Notes: a model not told the origin generated them from the letters alone. Shown: positions 15,683 through 24,922, counted from the stretch's first letter. The stretch is DNA of 64,000 nucleotides from Microvirga aerophila (GCF_003332305.1 NZ_QOIO01000030.1:1-64000), one strand, 5' to 3'. Numbers and translations are program-made.

Positions 15683-16510
15683 ATGAAGATGGGACTCCGG
15701 AAGCTAGGCGCGCATACATTCGGATTTGTCTGGGAACAGACCGCCGAGGCGACCATCCAGGCTCTGGCGGCAGAGGGCTTTCGCTCGTTCCAACTGCTCG
15801 CAAGCCCACCCCACATCGATCCCTTCAACGCTTCCAACGACGAGTTGAACGCCATCCGGTCAGCGGTCGCGGCCTGCGGGGGCAGGATCGTCTCGGTTGA
15901 CCTGCCGGCCAGCGAGTTCAATCTGGCCAGCCCGATCAAGGATGCTGCCCGCTTCTCCGTTGAAATGTATAAGCGGACCGTCGAATTCGCCGCCGCCATC
16001 GGCAGCGAATACATCACCGTCACCTCTGGTCGGAGGCACGCCCTCCTTCCAGCTCCGCAGGGGCACCTGGAAGCGATCTTCACGGATTCGTTCGACCAGA
16101 TCGTCGAAGCCGCTGAGCGGGCCGGGATCCGCGTCCTTCTTGAGAACCATCCCCACGGTGTCCTGCCGGATGCGGAGTCCATGGTCCGATTCCTTAGCGA
16201 CGCGAGGTACGACTCTGTCGACGTGCTGTATGACGCCGCCAACGCCGCTGCCATCAATGAGGACCCCGTTGAAGGGCTCCGGAAGGTCCTGCCCAAGACA
16301 GGCGTCGTCCATTTGTCCGATGCCCCCAACGGCAGCTGGCGGCACGATCCGATCGGAGCCGGAGACATCGAGTTCGGTCCGATCATGGAACTCCTCAAAT
16401 CGGCCGGCTATGCCCGGCACGTCGTGGCGGAGATCATATCCGACGCTCCCCTGCGAGACCTTATCGAGGCGAGGGAGTACTTCTCGCCGATCCTGAACGT
16501 GAGGAATTGA
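15683..16510 (+). CDS. sugar isomerase/epimerase-like TIM barrel protein (copy 1)
   Basis: The 275-residue product belongs to the xylose-isomerase-like TIM barrel superfamily. Metal-site residues fit ASPPHIDPF, the glutamate of RVLLENHPHGVL (about residue 150), the aspartate/asparagine strand VDVLYDAANAAAINEDP, and the histidine strand GVVHLSDAPNG with HDPIGAGDIEF. The last strand carries VVAEIISDAP. Family members isomerise or epimerise sugars and polyols, or are dehydratases. It is the first gene of an operon with the barrel protein, epimerase and TRAP transporter. A paralogue in the same kind of neighbourhood lies at 26586. Confidence 0.85.
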   Translation: MKMGLRKLGAHTFGFVWEQTAEATIQALAAEGFRSFQLLASPPHIDPFNASNDELNAIRSAVAACGGRIVSVDLPASEFNLASPIKDAARFSVEMYKRTVEFAAAIGSEYITVTSGRRHALLPAPQGHLEAIFTDSFDQIVEAAERAGIRVLLENHPHGVLPDAESMVRFLSDARYDSVDVLYDAANAAAINEDPVEGLRKVLPKTGVVHLSDAPNGSWRHDPIGAGDIEFGPIMELLKSAGYARHVVAEIISDAPLRDLIEAREYFSPILNVRN

Positions 16511-16512
16511 TC

Positions 16513-17187
16513 ATGTCGCTTTCCGGCCGGGCATTCCTGGGCATCTGGCATGACCTAAACGACGGCTACGAACACGAGTTCGACCGCTGGCACACCAACG
16601 AGCACATGCCCGAGCGGCTTGGCATTCCAGGGTTTCGCCGCGGCCGGCGGTACATGAACCGGAACATCACGAACCACCTGTGCTTCACCCTCTACGAGGG
16701 TGCCCATTTGGAGACGTTCCGGTCCCCAGGTTACCTTGCGCGTCTGAACGCGCCAACCACTTGGTCGACGCGCGTCCAGCCCGGGATCACGAACTTCCTG
16801 CGCGGAGCATTTGAGGTCGCGGCGTCGCTGGGCGAGGGGGTCGGCGGAGGACTTTCAACCTTCCGCATCGAACTTGAACCCGAAATGAGGCTTGCGACCC
16901 TGCGCACGCTCCGGCACCTCTGCCTCGACATCAAGGAACTCGACACGGTCGTGGGATCACATCTGGGATCCGCAAGACCAGAAGTCACCGGCATCCGCAC
17001 GCAGGAGATGGAGCTGCGGCAGTCCACGAGCGCCGAGAACTCGCTCGACGCGGTTCTTCTCGTCGAAACCATTGGGCTTGCCGAAGCGCAATCGATTGTG
17101 CCGAAGGTCACGGCCCTTCTCCAGGTCGACGGGGTCCGCAACGTAGCGTCTGCCTCGTATTACCTCGCATACCTGCTGGACCACTAA
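16513..17187 (+). CDS. two-half alpha/beta-barrel (EthD-like) protein (copy 1)
   Basis: The 224-residue product starts SLSGRAFLGIWHDLNDGYEH and continues with FDRWHTNEHMPERLGIPGFR and RGRRY. The WHTNEHMPER pattern and the following YEGAHLETFRSPGYLARLNA resemble EthD/dimeric alpha-beta barrel domains; a second weaker half follows from about residue 115. The paralogue at 27461 shares the same pattern (HWLTREHLQERVGTKGFLSGR). The ATG 16513 has GAGGAA 6 nt upstream; the stop of the preceding gene is 2 bp before it. The function is unknown. Conservation of the pair next to TIM barrel enzymes suggests a catalytic or substrate-handling role in the same pathway. Confidence 0.6.
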   Translation: MSLSGRAFLGIWHDLNDGYEHEFDRWHTNEHMPERLGIPGFRRGRRYMNRNITNHLCFTLYEGAHLETFRSPGYLARLNAPTTWSTRVQPGITNFLRGAFEVAASLGEGVGGGLSTFRIELEPEMRLATLRTLRHLCLDIKELDTVVGSHLGSARPEVTGIRTQEMELRQSTSAENSLDAVLLVETIGLAEAQSIVPKVTALLQVDGVRNVASASYYLAYLLDH

Positions 17188-17223
17188 CGACCTGCGTAAC
17201 GTTCACTGTGACGGGAATTGGAC

Positions 17224-18129
17224 ATGAGGACTCTATTAACGGGAGGCGGTGGCTTTCTCGGCGCTTGGATCATCAGGCGGCTTTTGGGATCCGGAACCGA
17301 TGTCTGCGTCTTCGATGCGAGTGACAACCGGCAACACGCGGCCGCTCTCATCGGTGATCTTGTCCACGGTCTCGACTGGCGCGTGGGCGACATTGCCGAT
17401 ACCGCGCAAGTCGTGGCCGCTGCCGAAGGCTGCGACGCCGTCATCCACCTGGCCGGCGTCTTGACGCCTTTTTGCAGACGCGATCCGCTGGCCGGGGCCC
17501 GCATCAACGTTTTCGGCACGTTGAACGTCTTCGAGGCTGCCAAACATCATGGCATTCACCAAGTTATCTATACCAGCAGCGGCGGCGTCTTTGGGCTCGA
17601 TGATGATGTCGTCCCGTTTCCGATCACGCATTACGGTGCCTTCAAGTTGGCGAACGAGGGCAGCGCACGGGCTTATTGGCACGATGACGGTATCGCGAGT
17701 ATCGGCTTCCGACCCTTCGTTGTCTACGGCCCCGGACGCGAAAGCGGGCTCAGCGCCGGCCCTACGCTCGCATGCCGTGCTGCGGCGTTGGGTCAACCAT
17801 ACGTGATTCCACTCACCGGAGCCGCGGCGCTCGTCTATGTCGACGATGTGGCGGCGGCCTATGAGGCTGCCGTGAAATCCCGTCTTTCCGGTGCCCACAC
17901 CATCAATCTTCCCGGCACCGTCGCGACGATGGAGCAGGTTGTCGGGATGATCCGAAAATTCGTGCCCGATGCGGCTCTGAGCTGCGAAGGCGCCCCTCTT
18001 CCCAGCATCGCTACAGCCCTGAACGAGTACTCCTCGGATCTGCTCGGGCTGCCATCCGAAACGACGCTGGAAGAAGGTTTGCGTCGGACGGTCGAGTACT
18101 ACCAGTCCGCGCACAACCTCCAAGGCTAG
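17224..18129 (+). CDS. NAD-dependent epimerase/dehydratase (copy 1)
   Basis: This 301-residue extended short-chain dehydrogenase has the nucleotide motif LLTGGGGFLGAWI at the N-terminus and the acidic NAD-selecting VCVFDAS. It also has DAVIHLAGV, the active-site serines of YTSSGGVFG, and YxxxK as HYGAFK. FRPFVVYGPGRE and VYVDDVAAAYEAA complete the family pattern. Such enzymes oxidise or epimerise nucleotide sugars, or oxidise uronates and sugar acids. The ATG at 17224 follows GGGAA. A close paralogue is at 22654. Between the barrel protein and the TRAP genes it probably acts on the imported substrate. Confidence 0.85.
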   Translation: MRTLLTGGGGFLGAWIIRRLLGSGTDVCVFDASDNRQHAAALIGDLVHGLDWRVGDIADTAQVVAAAEGCDAVIHLAGVLTPFCRRDPLAGARINVFGTLNVFEAAKHHGIHQVIYTSSGGVFGLDDDVVPFPITHYGAFKLANEGSARAYWHDDGIASIGFRPFVVYGPGRESGLSAGPTLACRAAALGQPYVIPLTGAAALVYVDDVAAAYEAAVKSRLSGAHTINLPGTVATMEQVVGMIRKFVPDAALSCEGAPLPSIATALNEYSSDLLGLPSETTLEEGLRRTVEYYQSAHNLQG

Positions 18130-18166
18130 ATCCGTGGCAAAGCCATTATCAGGGAAGGAACCAGAC

Positions 18167-19180
18167 ATGAAATACGCCTCAGTGCTTGTCGCGGCCGTCG
18201 CGGCCGTTACGTCGCTAGTCTCCACAGCGTTGGCAAACGCCCAGGACATCCAGGAGCGGACGATCCGCTGGGGACACCTCAACGACCCCGGCAACCCCAT
18301 CAGCCAAGGCGTCGCCAAGTTTGCCGAGATCGTGGCGGCAAAGAGCGGCGACAAGCTCAAGATCCGCGAGTTCCCGTCATCGCAGCTCGGCAACGAAATG
18401 CAGCAGCAGGCAGCCCTTCGAGGCGGCACGCAGGAGATGTTCACCGGAGCGCCGACATCCCTCGTCGGTACGGTCAAAGACTTCGGGTTGCTGGACCTGC
18501 CGTTCACCTTCAGCTCCGGAGAGCAAGCGAGAGCACTTGTCGACGGCCCCTTCGGAAAACTGCTGTTTTCGAAGCTTCCCGAGAAGGGTCTGGTCGGTCT
18601 TGCATACTGGGATCTCGGGTTCCGCAACGTGACGAACAGCAAGCACCCCATCGCGAAGGTTGATGACTTTGGCGGCCTGAAGCTGCGCGTCATCGCGAAT
18701 CCAGTTTACATCGATACCTTCAAGGCACTTGGCGCAAACCCGGTTCCGATGAACTTCGCTGAGGTCTACACGGCCCTTGAGCAAAAAGCCGTCGATGGAC
18801 AGGAAAATCCCTTTGCCATCGTTCTGTCAGCCAAGCTCTTTGAAGTCCAGAAGTACCTCAGCATCACGAACCATACCTATACGACCAACATCGTCCTGAT
18901 GAGCAAGAAGTTCTGGGACAAGCTGTCTCCGACCGAGCAAAAGATCCTCCAGCAAGCGGCTGCGGAATCGCTGGAGTATCAGAGGCAGTTCAGCCGCTCG
19001 TACTCCGAGAAGGCACTCGAGCAGCTCAAGACGAATGGCATGCAGGTCAACGAGGTGTCGCAACCTGAGCGGGAGCGCATGCAGAAAGAAACCAGGTCGG
19101 TGACGGAGAAGATTCTCGCTCAGTACGATCCAGAGTTGGTCAAGAGTTTCCAAAACGAACTTGAGCAGTTCGGGAAGTAA
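18167..19180 (+). CDS. dctP: TRAP transporter substrate-binding protein DctP (copy 1)
   Basis: The 337-residue protein has a signal peptide cleaved near ALANAQDIQ and a DctP/TAXI-type ligand domain. The arginine that binds the carboxylate of organic-acid ligands lies in GLKLRVIANPVYI. FAEVYTALEQKAVDGQENP is the family signature. The start ATG 18167 follows AGGGAAGGA. It delivers a carboxylate substrate from the periplasm to DctQM, encoded 290 bp downstream. The ligand may be a sugar acid, given the neighbouring epimerase and isomerase. Its paralogue at 25384 has no permease of its own. Confidence 0.93.
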   Translation: MKYASVLVAAVAAVTSLVSTALANAQDIQERTIRWGHLNDPGNPISQGVAKFAEIVAAKSGDKLKIREFPSSQLGNEMQQQAALRGGTQEMFTGAPTSLVGTVKDFGLLDLPFTFSSGEQARALVDGPFGKLLFSKLPEKGLVGLAYWDLGFRNVTNSKHPIAKVDDFGGLKLRVIANPVYIDTFKALGANPVPMNFAEVYTALEQKAVDGQENPFAIVLSAKLFEVQKYLSITNHTYTTNIVLMSKKFWDKLSPTEQKILQQAAAESLEYQRQFSRSYSEKALEQLKTNGMQVNEVSQPERERMQKETRSVTEKILAQYDPELVKSFQNELEQFGK

Positions 19181-19219
19181 GCGGGCCGTACCTTTCTACC
19201 CTGCATAGATCGTCATGCC

Positions 19220-19256
19220 GACGTCCCCGACACCCGGATGTGTGCTTGGGGACGTC
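19220..19256 (+). terminator. hairpin between dctP and dctQ
   Basis: GACGTCCCC (19220-19228) pairs perfectly with GGGGACGTC (19248-19256), with a 19-nt loop. No T run follows, so it is more likely an attenuator or mRNA-stabilising stem than a full terminator. Such stems commonly raise binding-protein levels above those of the permease. Confidence 0.5.
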
Positions 19257-19469
19257 CCGATTGTGGTTTCATGAGCCGCAAGCGTTCGGCCAGCCATCCG
19301 GAACAACTTGCTGCTAGTTGCTGCCGACGTGACCTTTTGGTTCGATGTGCAGCCTCCCTTGGATGTGAGGCACGTCCCACATCCTTCGCTGCCAAGACAG
19401 TTCCAGGTGACGATGCTTTCCGCAGGGAGAGCATCGCCCTCCGAAGGTAGCACCCGAGAGGAAACGCCA

Positions 19470-20072
19470 ATGCACACGATAGTAGAAGGCTACTTTAAGC
19501 TGCTGAAGGTCCTGATTGCCCTCTTCCTGGCCATCATGGTCGTTCTCGTCTTCGGCAATGTTGTCCTGCGTTACGGCTTCAATTCCGGCATCACCGTGTC
19601 CGAGGAAGTCTCACGCTGGCTCTTCGTCTGGCTCACCTTCCTCGGCGCCATCATCGCCCTGCGCGAGCACGGGCATCTGGGCGTCGACATGCTCGTGAGG
19701 CGCCTGCCGAATGTCGGCAAGCGCGCCTGCCTGATCGTCAGCCAGCTTCTCATGCTCTACGCCACCTGGCTTCTCCTGCAGGGCAGCTGGCAGCAGACCC
19801 TGATCAACTGGGACGTGGCCGCCCCTGCGTCCGGATTGTCCACCGGCTGGTTCTACGGCGTCGGAATCGTGTTCGGGATCTCCTCCGGCCTGATCCTGCT
19901 GGCCGATCTTTACCGCGCCGTCACCGGCAAGCTCTCCGACGAGGAACTCGTCATGGTCAAGGAGTCGGAGGAGCAGGAGGAGCTTGAGGCACTGCAGCAT
20001 GAGCTCGCCGAGCGCGACCGCCGCGAAGCGCGCCTCGCCTCTTCGGCAACGCATGGGGAGACCCGTCCATGA
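19470..20072 (+). CDS. dctQ: TRAP transporter small permease DctQ
   Basis: The 200-residue product has four hydrophobic segments, at about residues 8-35, 48-65, 88-108 and 125-150. The DctQ motif SEEVSRWLFVWLTFLGAI is followed by ALREHGHLGVDML. The C-terminal about 40 residues are a charged, Glu/Arg-rich tail. It forms the small membrane subunit with DctM. The ATG 19470 follows GAGAGGAAA. It overlaps dctM by 4 bases (ATGA). Confidence 0.92.
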   Translation: MHTIVEGYFKLLKVLIALFLAIMVVLVFGNVVLRYGFNSGITVSEEVSRWLFVWLTFLGAIIALREHGHLGVDMLVRRLPNVGKRACLIVSQLLMLYATWLLLQGSWQQTLINWDVAAPASGLSTGWFYGVGIVFGISSGLILLADLYRAVTGKLSDEELVMVKESEEQEELEALQHELAERDRREARLASSATHGETRP

Positions 20073-21349
20073 CCATCATCATTTTCGTCGGCTCTCTTCT
20101 CTGCACCATGGCGATCGGCATGCCGATCGCCTACGCGCTACTGATCAGCGGCATTGCCCTGATGGTGTACATGGATATGTTCGACGCTCAGATCGTGGCC
20201 CAGAACATCATCAACGGCGCCGACAGCTTTCCTCTGCTGGCCGTGCCGTTCTTCATGCTGGCCGGCGAGATCATGAACACCGGCGGCCTGTCCAAGCGCA
20301 TCGTGGACGTCGCGCTCGCGCTCGTTGGGCACGTCAAAGGCGGTCTCGGCTACGTGGCGATCTTGGCCGCGTGCATCCTGTCGGCCCTGTCGGGCTCGGC
20401 GGTGGCCGATGCGGCGGCCTTGTCTGCCCTTCTCGTCCCGATGATGGTCCAGGCCGGGCACAGCAAGCCGCTCTCCGGCGGGTTGATCGCGGCTTCCGGG
20501 GTGATTGGGCCGGTGATTCCGCCCAGCATCGGCTTCGTGATCTTCGGCGTCGTGGGCGGGGTGTCGATCACCAAGCTGTTCCTGGCGGGACTGGTACCCG
20601 GCATCTTGATCGGGCTAGGCCTGGCGTTTGCCTGGTGGTGGGAGGTGCGTAAGGAGACCATCGTCAGCCCACCCAAGAAGTCTGGCCGGGAGGTTCTCCG
20701 CGCGCTGCGCGAGGGCGTCTGGGCCTTGGTCCTGCCCTTCATCATCATCTTCGGCCTGAAGTTCGGCGTGTTCACCCCGACTGAGGCAGCCGTGGTGGCG
20801 GCAGTGTACTCGCTTTTCGTCGCTCTGTTTGTCTATCGCGAGCTCAAGCTCTCGGAGCTGTTCGCGGTCTTCGTGACCTCGGCCAAGACCACCGCGGTGG
20901 TCATGCTGCTGGTGGCGGCGGCGCTGGTGTCGGCTTGGCTCATCACAGTGTCGGAGATCGCCACCGCGGTGGTCGACCTGCTGGAGCCGCTCCACGACAG
21001 CCCGACGATGCTGCTGATCGCCATCATGGTGCTGGTGGTGATCGTCGGCACGGCGATGGACATGACGCCGACGATCCTGATCCTGACGCCGATCCTGATG
21101 CCGGTGGTCAAGGCCGCCGGCATCGACCCTGTGTATTTCGGCGTGCTGTTCATCGTGAACAACTCGATCGGATTGATCACGCCGCCGGTGGGCACGGTGC
21201 TGAACGTGGTGGCCGGGGTGTCGAAGATCAGCATGGAAGACCTGATGAAGGGCGTTTGGCCCTTCCTGCTGGCCCAGCTCGTGGTGCTGTTCCTGATGGT
21301 CATGTTCCCGCAACTCGTTATGTGGCCAGCTAAATGGCTGGGCGGTTAG
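20069..21349 (+). CDS. dctM: TRAP transporter large permease DctM
   Basis: The 426-residue product is a DctM-type membrane protein with about twelve hydrophobic segments. It has the family motifs PLLAVPFFMLAGEIMN, LSALSGSAVADAAALSA and GVIGPVIPPSIGFVIFG, and near the C-terminus NNSIGLITPPVGTVLNV. It carries out sodium- or proton-coupled uptake with DctQ and DctP. This is the only large TRAP permease in the window, so it may also serve the orphan DctP at 25384. Confidence 0.95.
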   Translation: MTIIIFVGSLLCTMAIGMPIAYALLISGIALMVYMDMFDAQIVAQNIINGADSFPLLAVPFFMLAGEIMNTGGLSKRIVDVALALVGHVKGGLGYVAILAACILSALSGSAVADAAALSALLVPMMVQAGHSKPLSGGLIAASGVIGPVIPPSIGFVIFGVVGGVSITKLFLAGLVPGILIGLGLAFAWWWEVRKETIVSPPKKSGREVLRALREGVWALVLPFIIIFGLKFGVFTPTEAAVVAAVYSLFVALFVYRELKLSELFAVFVTSAKTTAVVMLLVAAALVSAWLITVSEIATAVVDLLEPLHDSPTMLLIAIMVLVVIVGTAMDMTPTILILTPILMPVVKAAGIDPVYFGVLFIVNNSIGLITPPVGTVLNVVAGVSKISMEDLMKGVWPFLLAQLVVLFLMVMFPQLVMWPAKWLGG

Positions 21350-21533
21350 CTGTAAAAAAGGAGTTAGTACATCGAGTCCGAACTGCTGATCAGGCTTTTG
21401 CCGGATTACTTGGTGCTTGGGCGACCCCGAGGTAACTTTGAGCCAGGATCATAGTCGCGGAGCCGTTATGGGTGGGAGATAATGGGTCCGGGTTCGTTCC
21501 CAGGTGGGGCAGAAGCCACCGGAGCCGGAGAAG

Positions 21534-21872
21534 GTGGCAATTACGACCGCCTGCGAACGTCTTCTGGCCGAGGTTCTGCGTCCGCGATTCCTGCCCGCAA
21601 TCCGGCCCACCTCTTTCAGCTACCCGGTCGCCATCACGGGCAAATGGCATAGCAACAAATACCGCTTCCTGCAGCGCTTCCGCTCTGACGATCCGGACGC
21701 GCTCGAGCCCAAGTTCGATGCACCCTTCGCAAGTCTGGGGTATGTCGACCGCGACTGCTTTGATGTGTCATGGCATCGGCATACGGAGGAATGGTTTTGC
21801 CTCTACCGCTCTGTTTCTCTCACAGAGGCCTTGCGCCTGATCGAGAGCGACCGCTATCCGCATCCGGTGTGA
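21534..21872 (+). CDS. conserved hypothetical protein
   Basis: The product is about 112 residues from a GTG at 21534; another GTG at 21504 would add ten. It contains LLAEVLRPRFLPAIRPTSFS, GKWHSNKYRFLQRFRSDDP and FDVSWHRHTEEWFCLYRSVS, ending in SLTEALRLIESDRY. The pattern of aromatic and charged residues looks like a genuine conserved small cytoplasmic protein, but I cannot name the family. It lies between the TRAP operon and the LacI-controlled module and probably belongs to neither. Confidence 0.6.
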   Translation: MAITTACERLLAEVLRPRFLPAIRPTSFSYPVAITGKWHSNKYRFLQRFRSDDPDALEPKFDAPFASLGYVDRDCFDVSWHRHTEEWFCLYRSVSLTEALRLIESDRYPHPV

Positions 21873-22061
21873 CGAGCCGTTGACGCCCGATTGGCTTGGA
21901 TCAAGGAAGCTTGAAGGCTCATGCGACTTTGTCAGTTCTGCCTCTCACAGAAGCAGACCGCTCTCGACTGAGCGCGCTCGCCCACACGCGCACCGCTCCC
22001 CGCCTAGCTCGTATTTACTCGGTTCTACCAGCCTCTTAGGTCTTTAAAACGCAATAGGTTA
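21873..22061. other. intergenic before the first LacI-type promoter
   Basis: There is no gene in this stretch. It leads into the paired operators starting at 22062. Confidence 0.5.
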
Positions 22062-22075
22062 TGGAAGCGCTTCCA
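22062..22075. promoter_or_regulatory. LacI-type operator O2 of promoter A
   Basis: TGGAAGCGCTTCCA is a perfect 14-bp palindrome with the central CG typical of LacI-family operators. It lies just upstream of a -35-like TTGACG (22084-22089). The identical string occurs four times in the window. Confidence 0.8.
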
Positions 22076-22083
22076 AAAAGGAC

Positions 22084-22113
22084 TTGACGGGCCGAAACCA
22101 AGCGTTCTACCTA
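22084..22113 (+). promoter_or_regulatory. promoter A (-35 TTGACG, -10 near TACCTA)
   Basis: TTGACG at 22084-22089 and TACCTA at 22108-22113, spaced 18 bp, are placed exactly as TTGACG/TAAGTA of promoter B at 25040-25069. The predicted transcription start falls in the second operator (22114-22127). Confidence 0.55.
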
Positions 22114-22127
22114 TGGAAGCGCTTCCA
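22114..22127. promoter_or_regulatory. LacI-type operator O1 of promoter A
   Basis: This is an identical TGGAAGCGCTTCCA, centred 52 bp (about five helical turns) from O2. It covers the predicted start site, suited to repression by a looped LacI-family dimer pair. Confidence 0.8.
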
Positions 22128-22183
22128 AATAGCATCGATGTTGCCGATGAAGGCCCCCGAGTGCGTGCAGTCGAGAGGAAACC

Positions 22184-22390
22184 ATGCATTATGACCCATA
22201 CAGCGCGGCGTCACCGCATCCTGCGTCAGCCATCCCGCTCCGAGCCCAACTGGGCCTGAGCACCGGCGCGTTCGTCGACAACGACGCCGACCTGCTAAAG
22301 CCTGGGAATACCAAACGACGTGTCGCTGGGATCGGCTGCGGCTCGGGGTCCGGCTTTGAATCCACCACATATCGATACGCCAAAACATGA
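22184..22390 (+). CDS. small leader ORF A (68 codons)
   Basis: ATG 22184 follows GAGAGGAA and opens MHYDPYSAASPHPASAIP. The ORF at 25131, at the same distance from an equivalent promoter, opens MHCDRCSAASPHPSPTIP. Over these 18 codons seven differences are synonymous third-position changes, which suggests selection on the peptide. After about 27 codons the two frames diverge because of an indel. The product is not recognised; a leader peptide or a short regulatory ORF is possible. It ends 264 bp before the epimerase gene. Confidence 0.4.
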   Translation: MHYDPYSAASPHPASAIPLRAQLGLSTGAFVDNDADLLKPGNTKRRVAGIGCGSGSGFESTTYRYAKT

Positions 22391-22653
22391 TGTCGCCCTA
22401 CGGCAATGTTCGCGGTGCTTGCATTTCTCAGATCGTCCGGCATGGCGGAAGAAACTTTGGATGACTTGGAGATCACGCTGGCTTAACTCGGTCGGAAGCC
22501 AGTCTCAAACTGCCGCTGTGCAGTCCTGATCAGCCGGTGGAAAGTCACCGGGCTCGGCCTCCACCCGAACGAACCCTGAAGCTACCTACGGACGGATGGG
22601 TTCTTGCAGCTCGGCCCCAAGTTAGAAAGTTGGTTCACACAGGAGTTATATTC

Positions 22654-23559
22654 GTGAAAATCCTGATTACCGGTGGCGCCGGATTCCTCGGCGCATGGAT
22701 TGCCAAACGGCTTTTGGCAGGAGGGCATGATGTATGCATTTTCGACCGTAACGATGATCGAAGACTGCTCCGTCTGATCGTCGGGCCTGAGGCCGAAGCG
22801 GTGGAATGGCGCATAGGCGACGTGACCCGAGCTGAGGAGGTGGTAGCAGCAAGTGACGGTTGCGATCGGATCGCCCACCTTGCAGGCCTCCTGACGCCAG
22901 CGTGCCGCGCCGATCCGATCCGCGGTGCAAACGTCAATCTCATCGGAACGATCAACGTCTTCGAGGCTGCCCGGCAGCACGGCATTCAGAGTATTGCATA
23001 TGCTAGCAGCGCTGGGGTGTTCGGCCCATCCGACGGCGTCGTACCATTTCCGATGACATTGTACGGGACCTTCAAGCTCGCCTGTGAGGGTGTTGCCCGG
23101 GCTTATGCTGCCGATTACGAAATTGCGAGCGTGGGGTTTCGTCCGCTCACGGTCTATGGACCTGGACGTGAGCTGGGATCGTCGGCCGGACCTTCGATCG
23201 CCTGCCGCAAAGTCGCCGAAGGTGAAGCTTACGTCATTCCCTTCACGGGTGACACCGACATAATCTTCGTCGATGATGTAGCAGCCGCCTTTGAAGCCGC
23301 CTTGCTGCGGCCTGTTTCTGGCGCGCATGTCTTCAATCTCCGAGGCGACCTGGTGAGCATTGACGCGATCGTCGCCGAGATCCGACGGGTCGTGCCAAAT
23401 GCCAAGCTGTCCGCAGAAGGCGATCAGCCGCCAATCGCGGCAGACCTCGAGGCCCATGACGTCGAGGCAACCTTGGGCACATTACAGAGGACATCGCTCG
23501 CCGACGGCCTCAAGCGAACCATTGCGTTCTATGAGAACCAAGTCGCTGCAGTCGCTTAG
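22654..23559 (+). CDS. NAD-dependent epimerase/dehydratase (copy 2)
   Basis: This 301-residue paralogue of the epimerase at 17224 has GTG 22654 as start, after AGGAG. The motifs are ILITGGAGFLGAWIAKRLL, VCIFDRND, ASSAGVFGPSDG, YGTFK as the YxxxK catalytic pair, GFRPLTVYGPGRE and IIFVDDVAAAFEAAL. The frame is open upstream to 22537, but those residues do not resemble the family. It is the first obvious enzyme gene downstream of operator pair A, so it is probably LacI-controlled. Confidence 0.87.
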   Translation: MKILITGGAGFLGAWIAKRLLAGGHDVCIFDRNDDRRLLRLIVGPEAEAVEWRIGDVTRAEEVVAASDGCDRIAHLAGLLTPACRADPIRGANVNLIGTINVFEAARQHGIQSIAYASSAGVFGPSDGVVPFPMTLYGTFKLACEGVARAYAADYEIASVGFRPLTVYGPGRELGSSAGPSIACRKVAEGEAYVIPFTGDTDIIFVDDVAAAFEAALLRPVSGAHVFNLRGDLVSIDAIVAEIRRVVPNAKLSAEGDQPPIAADLEAHDVEATLGTLQRTSLADGLKRTIAFYENQVAAVA

Positions 23560-23860
23560 GGGAGCGTTGAAGGAACGGGGAGGCGGTCGAGCGGCCTGCT
23601 GGGATTCCCAGGCTCTTCCGTCTTCCCATCACGATACCCTGGCAACTTCGAAACAGCTACGAGAGCTTCTCCGGCGAAGAAAGGTATCGGTGCTCTTTAC
23701 CAGTGTTTCGAACGCCACACCATCAAGGAGACCGCGGCGGCCGGCAAACAGGTAGCGGAATGCCCTGGCCCCAGAGCAACCCTTCCGCGAAGAAGCCTAT
23801 GATCATCCTGTTCGGAAAGCCGTCCTGCTTGATGATGGCGGGCGACAGATGAGAGCAATC
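23560..23860. other. intergenic between convergent epimerase and lacI genes
   Basis: No gene is recognised in these 300 bases, and no clear bidirectional terminator was identified. Confidence 0.45.
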
Positions 23861-24922
23861 TCACCCGGTTGACCGATTGCGTCGTTTCTCTCCCTTGGTA
23901 AAGGTACTGTTGCGTTCCTTGATCTCGAACCCAACGTCAATCTCGTGGGACAGCAGCGACTCGCCCTCGACTCGGCGCAGCAACACCTCGGCAATCTTTC
24001 GCCCCATCTCGACGCGATCAACATGAATGGTTGTTAGCGATGGGACGACGGCAGAGGCGATCGGCAGATCATCGAAGCCTGCAATACCCAACCGGGTGGG
24101 GACCTCAATCCCACGTCTCTGGCACTCAAGAATAGCTCCGACCGCCATTAGATCAGTTGCACAGAACAACGCATCGATCCGTTGATCGAATTTAAGCGCT
24201 AGAGCAATTGCCTCGGCTCCACCTTCGAAGCTGTTCTCGCATTCGATCACAATGGGCTGTTGCGCGCGCGGAAACTCGGAACACGCAGCTTTATAGCCAT
24301 TCAAGCGATCGGTGATCCGATCATTTGGTTCATACTTGGTCGTCACATGAGCAATATGTCGATGACCACGCAGTGCCAACAATCGGGTAAGCTCTCGCCC
24401 TGCGGCAAAATTTGAGTACCCCACCACCATGTCGATCGGGGTCTCAGTCAGGTTGCTGCCTTCGATCACGGGAAGTCCACTTGCCTTGAGCAGCTCGCGA
24501 GTCACATCGGTGTGCCAAGTGCCCGTGAGATAGAACGCATCGGGACGCCGTGCGAGGAACGCGCCGACGATTTTCTCTTCCATCTCCGGCGAATGCCCGG
24601 ATGCGCCAATCATCAGGTTCGTTCCACGTTCGTGAAGAACTTCGGTCAATCCCTGAATGACCTGGGCGTGCTGGGTGTATCCTATGACCGGAATGATTGC
24701 TGCAATGATGCCTGTGCGGTTTGCGGCAAGGCTGCGGGCTACGAGATTGGGCACATAGCCCAGTTCGCGCACCGCTGCCAGGACACGTTTGCGAGTCTCA
24801 GGGGCAACACTTTGGGAACCGTTGATTACGCGCGAGACCGTTCCCGCCCCGACATTGGCATGTCGTGCGACATCCGAGATGCGAACCGCGGCTTTGCCAT
24901 CTCTTATCGTCGTGTCTCCCAA
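23861..24922 (-). CDS. LacI-family transcriptional regulator
   Basis: The 353-residue repressor has the LacI helix-turn-helix (VRISDVARHANVGAGTVSRV) and hinge helix NLVARSLAANRTG, then a periplasmic-binding-like effector domain. Effector-domain landmarks are PDAFYLTGT, ALFCATDLMAVGAI and RLGIAGFDDLPIASAVVPSL. It starts 95 bp from the nearest operator of pair B and transcribes away from dctP2. Its targets are very probably the four TGGAAGCGCTTCCA sites and hence both halves of this module, with likely autoregulation. The inducer is unknown. Confidence 0.93.
   Translation of the reverse strand: MGDTTIRDGKAAVRISDVARHANVGAGTVSRVINGSQSVAPETRKRVLAAVRELGYVPNLVARSLAANRTGIIAAIIPVIGYTQHAQVIQGLTEVLHERGTNLMIGASGHSPEMEEKIVGAFLARRPDAFYLTGTWHTDVTRELLKASGLPVIEGSNLTETPIDMVVGYSNFAAGRELTRLLALRGHRHIAHVTTKYEPNDRITDRLNGYKAACSEFPRAQQPIVIECENSFEGGAEAIALALKFDQRIDALFCATDLMAVGAILECQRRGIEVPTRLGIAGFDDLPIASAVVPSLTTIHVDRVEMGRKIAEVLLRRVEGESLLSHEIDVGFEIKERNSTFTKGEKRRNRSTG

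Noticed and set aside
17236-18693. 485-codon open frame on the minus strand across the epimerase and dctP1 genes
   Set aside because: It is the antisense shadow of two well-recognised plus-strand genes and has no family features.
21369-21430. Short peptide ESELLIRLLPDYLVLG after dctM as a transposase remnant
   Set aside because: About 16 residues are too little to assign; it may be chance similarity to the start of some IS proteins.
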